Source of the DNA: Candidatus Roseilinea mizusawaensis
GTDB taxonomy: Bacteria; Chloroflexota; Anaerolineae; J036; Brachytrichaceae
Assembly (NCBI GenBank): GCA_016841965.1
Contig: JAEANN010000044.1
Coordinates: forward strand, 124,001-188,000
DNA: 64,000 bases
Reading direction: 5' to 3'
Positions 60,872 to 64,000 of this stretch are shown here, piece by piece (the first letter of the stretch is position 1; each line of letters starts with the position of its first letter). Below the pieces are notes generated by a model. It had not been told where the DNA came from. It did no database searches and worked only from the letters and a program-made list of their open reading frames with translations. A program made the position numbers and the translations under genes.

Positions 60872-60908
60872 AACAGGAGGAGCGTCTGAATACACTCCTC
60901 CTGTTTTT
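60872..60908 (+). terminator. P450 terminator
   Basis: The stem AACAGGAGGAG (60872-60882) / CTCCTCCTGTT (60895-60905) is followed by a T run. Confidence 0.92.
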
Positions 60909-60962
60909 GTTGTACAAGATCACGGCAGCGCCTGTGAACGAATCTGTAAACCACAAGTTCGC

Positions 60963-60968
60963 TACAAT
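60963..60968 (+). promoter_or_regulatory. probable -10 hexamer TACAAT for the secreted-protein gene
   Basis: TACAAT stands 122 nt before the ATG at 61091. No convincing -35 was found, and the leader has no other recognisable element. Confidence 0.35.
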
Positions 60969-61090
60969 GCACGGCGTTCTTGTCGCCCGTTGTCGCCTGA
61001 TCGAGCCGATCCATTTCGCGAAGCGCGCCGGGCGGACTGGTGAAGCTGAGATGTTTAGTAATCCCAGGCAGAGCACAGAGCAGGAGTATC

Positions 61091-61855
61091 ATGCAAGCGC
61101 GCACCCATCATCTAGCATTCTTGGTTCCCCTGGCTGTCCTTCTTGCAGCGAGTGTTGGTTATTGGGTGTCGCCGGCGCCGCCGGCTGCGCGCGCCGCCAT
61201 CGAAGCGATCGGGTTCAACGTGTGCACACGCGGCATGTTGGTCGCTGTCTACGGCACTGAGTCGGGCTATGCCACGGTCTCGTACAGCGTGCGCGACCAA
61301 TCTGGAGAATTAGATTACGTCTGGTCCTACGAACGCAAGGATGGAAGCTGGATCGATTTCTACTTCGTTGAGTTCGAAGTCCCTATTCCAGACGGGGTAG
61401 TCGGCCAGTTGTTCGTTCGCTATCCTGAAGGCGCTTCGGCCGTGCGCGATTTTATCGCCTATACGGATTGCCGACATGTGTCCCAGAGCCAGATTCACGG
61501 GATTTCTTATGAGGATATTAACCAGAATGGCGCGCGCGACCGTGATGAGCCGGTGTTGCCGCACGCTTACTACAAGTTGACCACGGGCGGCAACTGGTTC
61601 ATGTGCGGGTTCACAGATGGCGATGGCCAGTATCGTGTCTCCATCGACCCCGGCTCATACTATATCTTCCCGATCGCGCCGCCCGGCTACCGCCCCGTGG
61701 CGCTTCGTCTCAAAACGGACATTGTGTTCGGCAGCTCCAACTTTGGAGTTGATATGGGTTTTGTCAAAGATCCCAGCGCCCCGCTGGAGACGTGTGATCT
61801 ATACAATCCCCCGCGTGGTGGAAACATGCCAGTTGTGGTGATCGGGCCAGGGTGA
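61091..61855 (+). CDS. secreted hypothetical protein with SdrD/Cna-B-like domain
   Basis: A 254-residue exported protein. The signal peptide (about 1-35, HLAFLVPLAVLLAASVGYWV then APPAARA) is followed by a domain of unknown type with a Cys pair, and from about 135 by a segment GISYEDINQNGARDRDEP resembling the calcium-binding SdrD B / Cna-B repeat opening, with YRVSIDPGSYYIFPIAPPGY as the typical later strands. It could be an adhesin-like surface protein. GGAG about 8 nt upstream supports ATG 61091, against the in-frame ATG at 61040. Confidence 0.75.
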   Translation: MQARTHHLAFLVPLAVLLAASVGYWVSPAPPAARAAIEAIGFNVCTRGMLVAVYGTESGYATVSYSVRDQSGELDYVWSYERKDGSWIDFYFVEFEVPIPDGVVGQLFVRYPEGASAVRDFIAYTDCRHVSQSQIHGISYEDINQNGARDRDEPVLPHAYYKLTTGGNWFMCGFTDGDGQYRVSIDPGSYYIFPIAPPGYRPVALRLKTDIVFGSSNFGVDMGFVKDPSAPLETCDLYNPPRGGNMPVVVIGPG

Positions 61856-61878
61856 GTAGCGCGTAGCGCGCGTAGCGC
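61856..61878. repeat. heptamer repeat GTAGCGC
   Basis: Two tandem and one spaced copy of GTAGCGC follow the stop codon. A second heptamer patch (GTTAAAC, GTTAAAG, GTTGAAG) lies at 61932-61952, so the 174-nt gap up to 62030 is rich in short repeats. A TAAAAT hexamer at 61908-61913 may be the -10 of the next gene. Confidence 0.7.
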
Positions 61879-62029
61879 ACCTTGTCGCTTGCCCCGGCGC
61901 GCGCTGGTAAAATTCATCACCCGGGTCGAAAGTTAAACGTTAAAGGTTGAAGGCCGGGTGGTGTGACGGTCGAATGGGAAGGATACGCGCCGGCCACTTC
62001 CGGCACGATTCTGGACACAAGCGTGAGCG

Positions 62030-63142
62030 ATGCGAGAGATAGCGAGCCGGCCGTTGCATGTCGTGCAGTATGCTGAGCCAATCGAGCACAAGCGCGCTGC
62101 CGGCAGTGTGGCTAGCTTGTGGAGTGAGTCGCTGGCCATCCTGTCTGCTCACTCTGGGCCAATCCTGATACTGGCGCTGTTGGGTTTTGCCGGTGCAAAC
62201 ATTGTGGGACAATTGCTCAATACAGCGCTGACGTTTGAAAGTTATGCCCGCACCGGCAGTTTCTTCTCCTCTTTCTTCAGCCATCTCCAGGTGCAGTATC
62301 TGGCGCAGGCGGTGTGCGGCGCTTTCACGCTGACGCTGGCGCGCGGCGGCGTGACCTGGATCGCGCTGAACCACGGCACGGGACGCCGCATCTCACTGGG
62401 CGCAGCGTGTCGGGCCGCGCTGGAACGCTGGCCGGCCTTGCTGCTTGCCGCTGCTCTGTATGGCGTGCTGATGCTGGCCGGCATCGCCGCGTTGACAGTG
62501 TGGTTGCGTGAATTGCGCATGGATCCAAGCAACCTGGGCCGCATCAGCTTTGACATAGCCGGCATCTCCTACGCCATCACAGTCCGTTCGATCGGCGCGT
62601 TGATTCCAGACCCCGGCTCGCCATTCTCCGAGCTGCTGGCCTATGCCCGTGTGTTGATGCGACGCTCTGCCTCGGCGTACACCTGGCTGGTCCAACAGTA
62701 TGGCGCCGGCGCCGTCTCCAGTGCATGGCCGGTTGGACTTGCCGGCATCGTCTCGATTATTGGGGTGGATGCGCTGTTGAGGATGCGCTTTGCCGCGATC
62801 ATGGGGTCGGCCAACGGGGGATTCGCGCGCGCACTGTGGGCGTGTCTGCGCGTGGGCGTTTGCTGTTTTGGGCCGGTGGTCATGCACGCCTGGCTGGTGC
62901 GCTTGGCCGTCTTTGGCGTGTCTGTGTTGTTTGTGATTGCGCCGCTGACTGTTGCGCAGGGAGCGTTGGTGGCCTGGCTGGTGCGGACAGCCGGCTCGTT
63001 CTGGCCGTATCCGGTCAGCCAGCTTGTGTTTGTCGTCGGATCGAGTCTGGTGCTGATGGTGTTTGCCGCCTTTGCCACAGTCTATGATGCGCGCCAGTAC
63101 CTGGCCCTGCGCAACCGAGCAGGTCAGGGGGAGCTGGCCTAA
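62030..63142 (+). CDS. multi-pass membrane protein of unknown function
   Basis: A 370-residue protein with about six hydrophobic segments (about 47-65, 85-105 weak, 140-165, 230-250, 282-310, 330-350). No catalytic or transporter motif is recognised. The ATG at 62030 precedes a short hydrophilic head; no Shine-Dalgarno is evident. It overlaps the DUF58 gene by 4 nt at the 3' end in convergent orientation. The similar topology in other bacteria is found in DUF-type proteins near DUF58/transglutaminase clusters, but I cannot name a family. Confidence 0.75.
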   Translation: MREIASRPLHVVQYAEPIEHKRAAGSVASLWSESLAILSAHSGPILILALLGFAGANIVGQLLNTALTFESYARTGSFFSSFFSHLQVQYLAQAVCGAFTLTLARGGVTWIALNHGTGRRISLGAACRAALERWPALLLAAALYGVLMLAGIAALTVWLRELRMDPSNLGRISFDIAGISYAITVRSIGALIPDPGSPFSELLAYARVLMRRSASAYTWLVQQYGAGAVSSAWPVGLAGIVSIIGVDALLRMRFAAIMGSANGGFARALWACLRVGVCCFGPVVMHAWLVRLAVFGVSVLFVIAPLTVAQGALVAWLVRTAGSFWPYPVSQLVFVVGSSLVLMVFAAFATVYDARQYLALRNRAGQGELA

Positions 63143-64000
63143 TGAGTAGAGCGCCCGCGCAGCCGGGCTGAGGGGGGCTGTTCGATGGCGCTCGCCAGCG
63201 ACTCACTGCGCCGCACCACGCGCACGATGGCGCCGGCCTCGCTAAGCGCGCCAACGACGGGGGCGCATGACTCAGTTCCTCCGAAACTTTGTGCATCGAT
63301 CACGATCGCAACCATGCGCAGGCCGGCGCGCCTCATGTGCTGCGCCACGCCTGTCCAGCTCAGGTCGGTGGAGGGTGATATGGCGATGACAGTCGCGCCG
63401 CGCGACAACGAGGGACTTTCGGCGCGCAGCACACGGTTGAAGGGCACGTCGCCTTCAGCCCGTAGCACGCTCAGCATTTCCATCAACTTGCCGTATTGAC
63501 GCTCGCCGCGCTCGCTGGCCAAGGCTTCGCGCCGCCGGCTGTATGCGATCAATCCCACAGCCCGCTCCTGGCGCAGGAAGTACTGCGTGATCGAGGCCGC
63601 GATGGAGATCGCATACTCTTCTGTGGCAGGCGGCAGCGTGAAGGGCTGCGCAGAGTCAGGCACACGCGCCGGCGCATCTGCCCTGACATGTACCTCACGG
63701 TGCAGATCGAGCAGAATCCACAAGTCGGACATGGGATCCAGCTCGAACTCCTTGACGGTCAGCCGATTGCGTTTCATGGTGATCGGCCAGTGGATGCGGT
63801 TGATGCCGTCGCCGTTCATGTAGTCGCGCACGCCGGCTGCATTAGTGGTGACGTAGTGCGTGCGTCGGCGCTGGGTGTCGCCGCCGGGCAGTTGGCCTGT
63901 CGGCAGGGGGAACTCGCGGAAGTTCTCAGTCGCAGGGTACACCAAAATGCTGTGCACGCGCTGGATGGCGCGCTCCATCTGGTAGATGCCGAGCGGGTCG
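63139..64000 (-). CDS. DUF58 domain protein, N-terminus outside window
   Basis: The frame stays open from the stop at 63139 to the window end. The visible 286 residues begin DPLGIYQMERAIQRV and SILVYPATENF, the typical approach to the DUF58 domain, and continue with GDGINRIHWPITMKRNRLTVKEFE, its core motif (arginine-x-x-x-W), then a von Willebrand A-like stretch. An internal ATG at 63978 is not the start because the DPLGIY motif is in frame upstream of it. DUF58 proteins usually pair with a MoxR ATPase, expected beyond the edge. Role unknown, possibly envelope assembly. Confidence 0.85.
   Translation of the reverse strand, partial: DPLGIYQMERAIQRVHSILVYPATENFREFPLPTGQLPGGDTQRRRTHYVTTNAAGVRDYMNGDGINRIHWPITMKRNRLTVKEFELDPMSDLWILLDLHREVHVRADAPARVPDSAQPFTLPPATEEYAISIAASITQYFLRQERAVGLIAYSRRREALASERGERQYGKLMEMLSVLRAEGDVPFNRVLRAESPSLSRGATVIAISPSTDLSWTGVAQHMRRAGLRMVAIVIDAQSFGGTESCAPVVGALSEAGAIVRVVRRSESLASAIEQPPSARLRGRSTH

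Noticed and set aside
61040-61090. Upstream start for the secreted protein
   Set aside because: The 17 extra residues are polar and would mask the signal peptide; the Shine-Dalgarno fits 61091.

Overview
The window is a dense, GC-rich bacterial chromosome segment with about 57 protein genes, one tRNA and no rRNA, phage, integrase, transposase or CRISPR array. The gene content fits a Chloroflexota member of the Anaerolineae/Thermofonsia kind. The pointers are a carotenoid pair (phytoene synthase plus a CruF-like protein), an isopentenyl phosphate kinase, UbiA/UbiD enzymes of menaquinone type next to SCO1, a T-box leader on leuS, DUF1501/DUF1800 partners, DUF5668-like membrane proteins, and secreted proteins ending in short LPLVFR-like tails. 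The taxonomy is inferred; no marker rRNA is present.

Layout. 1-5.4 kb (minus): sugar and sugar-alcohol genes (class II aldolase, mannitol-1-phosphate dehydrogenase, ROK kinase, a GalT-like HIT protein) and a methyltransferase. 5.6-9.1 kb: tRNA-Ala(GGC), then a T-box leader and leuS. 9.1-11.1 kb (minus): carotenoid genes. 11.1-16.5 kb (plus): tandem repeats and an attenuator-like hairpin before a small SWIM-like protein, then TPR, GNAT, DsbA-like and lysine 2,3-aminomutase genes. 16.5-23.7 kb: ApgM, isopentenyl phosphate kinase, M14 carboxypeptidase, a large DEAD-box helicase with an HNH-like domain, and Dtd. 23.8-31.5 kb: membrane proteins, then a minus-strand run UDG-UbiD-SCO1-UbiA-binding lipoprotein-ABC ATPase. 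31.6-33.6 kb (minus): tsaE-tsaB-rimI. 33.7-36.7 kb: sugar isomerase, enolase-superfamily enzyme and a membrane gene broken by TGA. 36.8-43 kb: operon DUF1501 - secreted repeat protein - DUF1800 - membrane-anchored protein. 43-52 kb: SDR, LeuC-like, MFS, glycosyltransferase, fabF, rnc, rplI, aminotransferase, hpt. 52-64 kb: gyrB, a hexulose-phosphate synthase/isomerase/oxidoreductase group, CYTH-CHAD, P450, secreted and membrane proteins, and a DUF58 protein cut by the window end.

Two genome-wide habits stand out. First, short heptamer-based repeats (units such as AATCGTC, AATCCAA, ATTTTAG), often arranged as imperfect inverted repeats, lie between genes and also inside genes. They sit in frame in leuS, three times in the helicase, and at the 5' ends of tsaB and rnc, where they are translated as peptides like NRQSSIV or NPKSKIQ. 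Second, at least eight genes have a TANNNT -10 hexamer 7-8 nt before the start codon and no Shine-Dalgarno, which indicates leaderless transcripts; other genes have normal leaders with AGGAGG. These two patterns, a LeuRS with about 100 extra residues in its editing domain, and several enzymes missing family-defining residues are the most interesting parts of the window.
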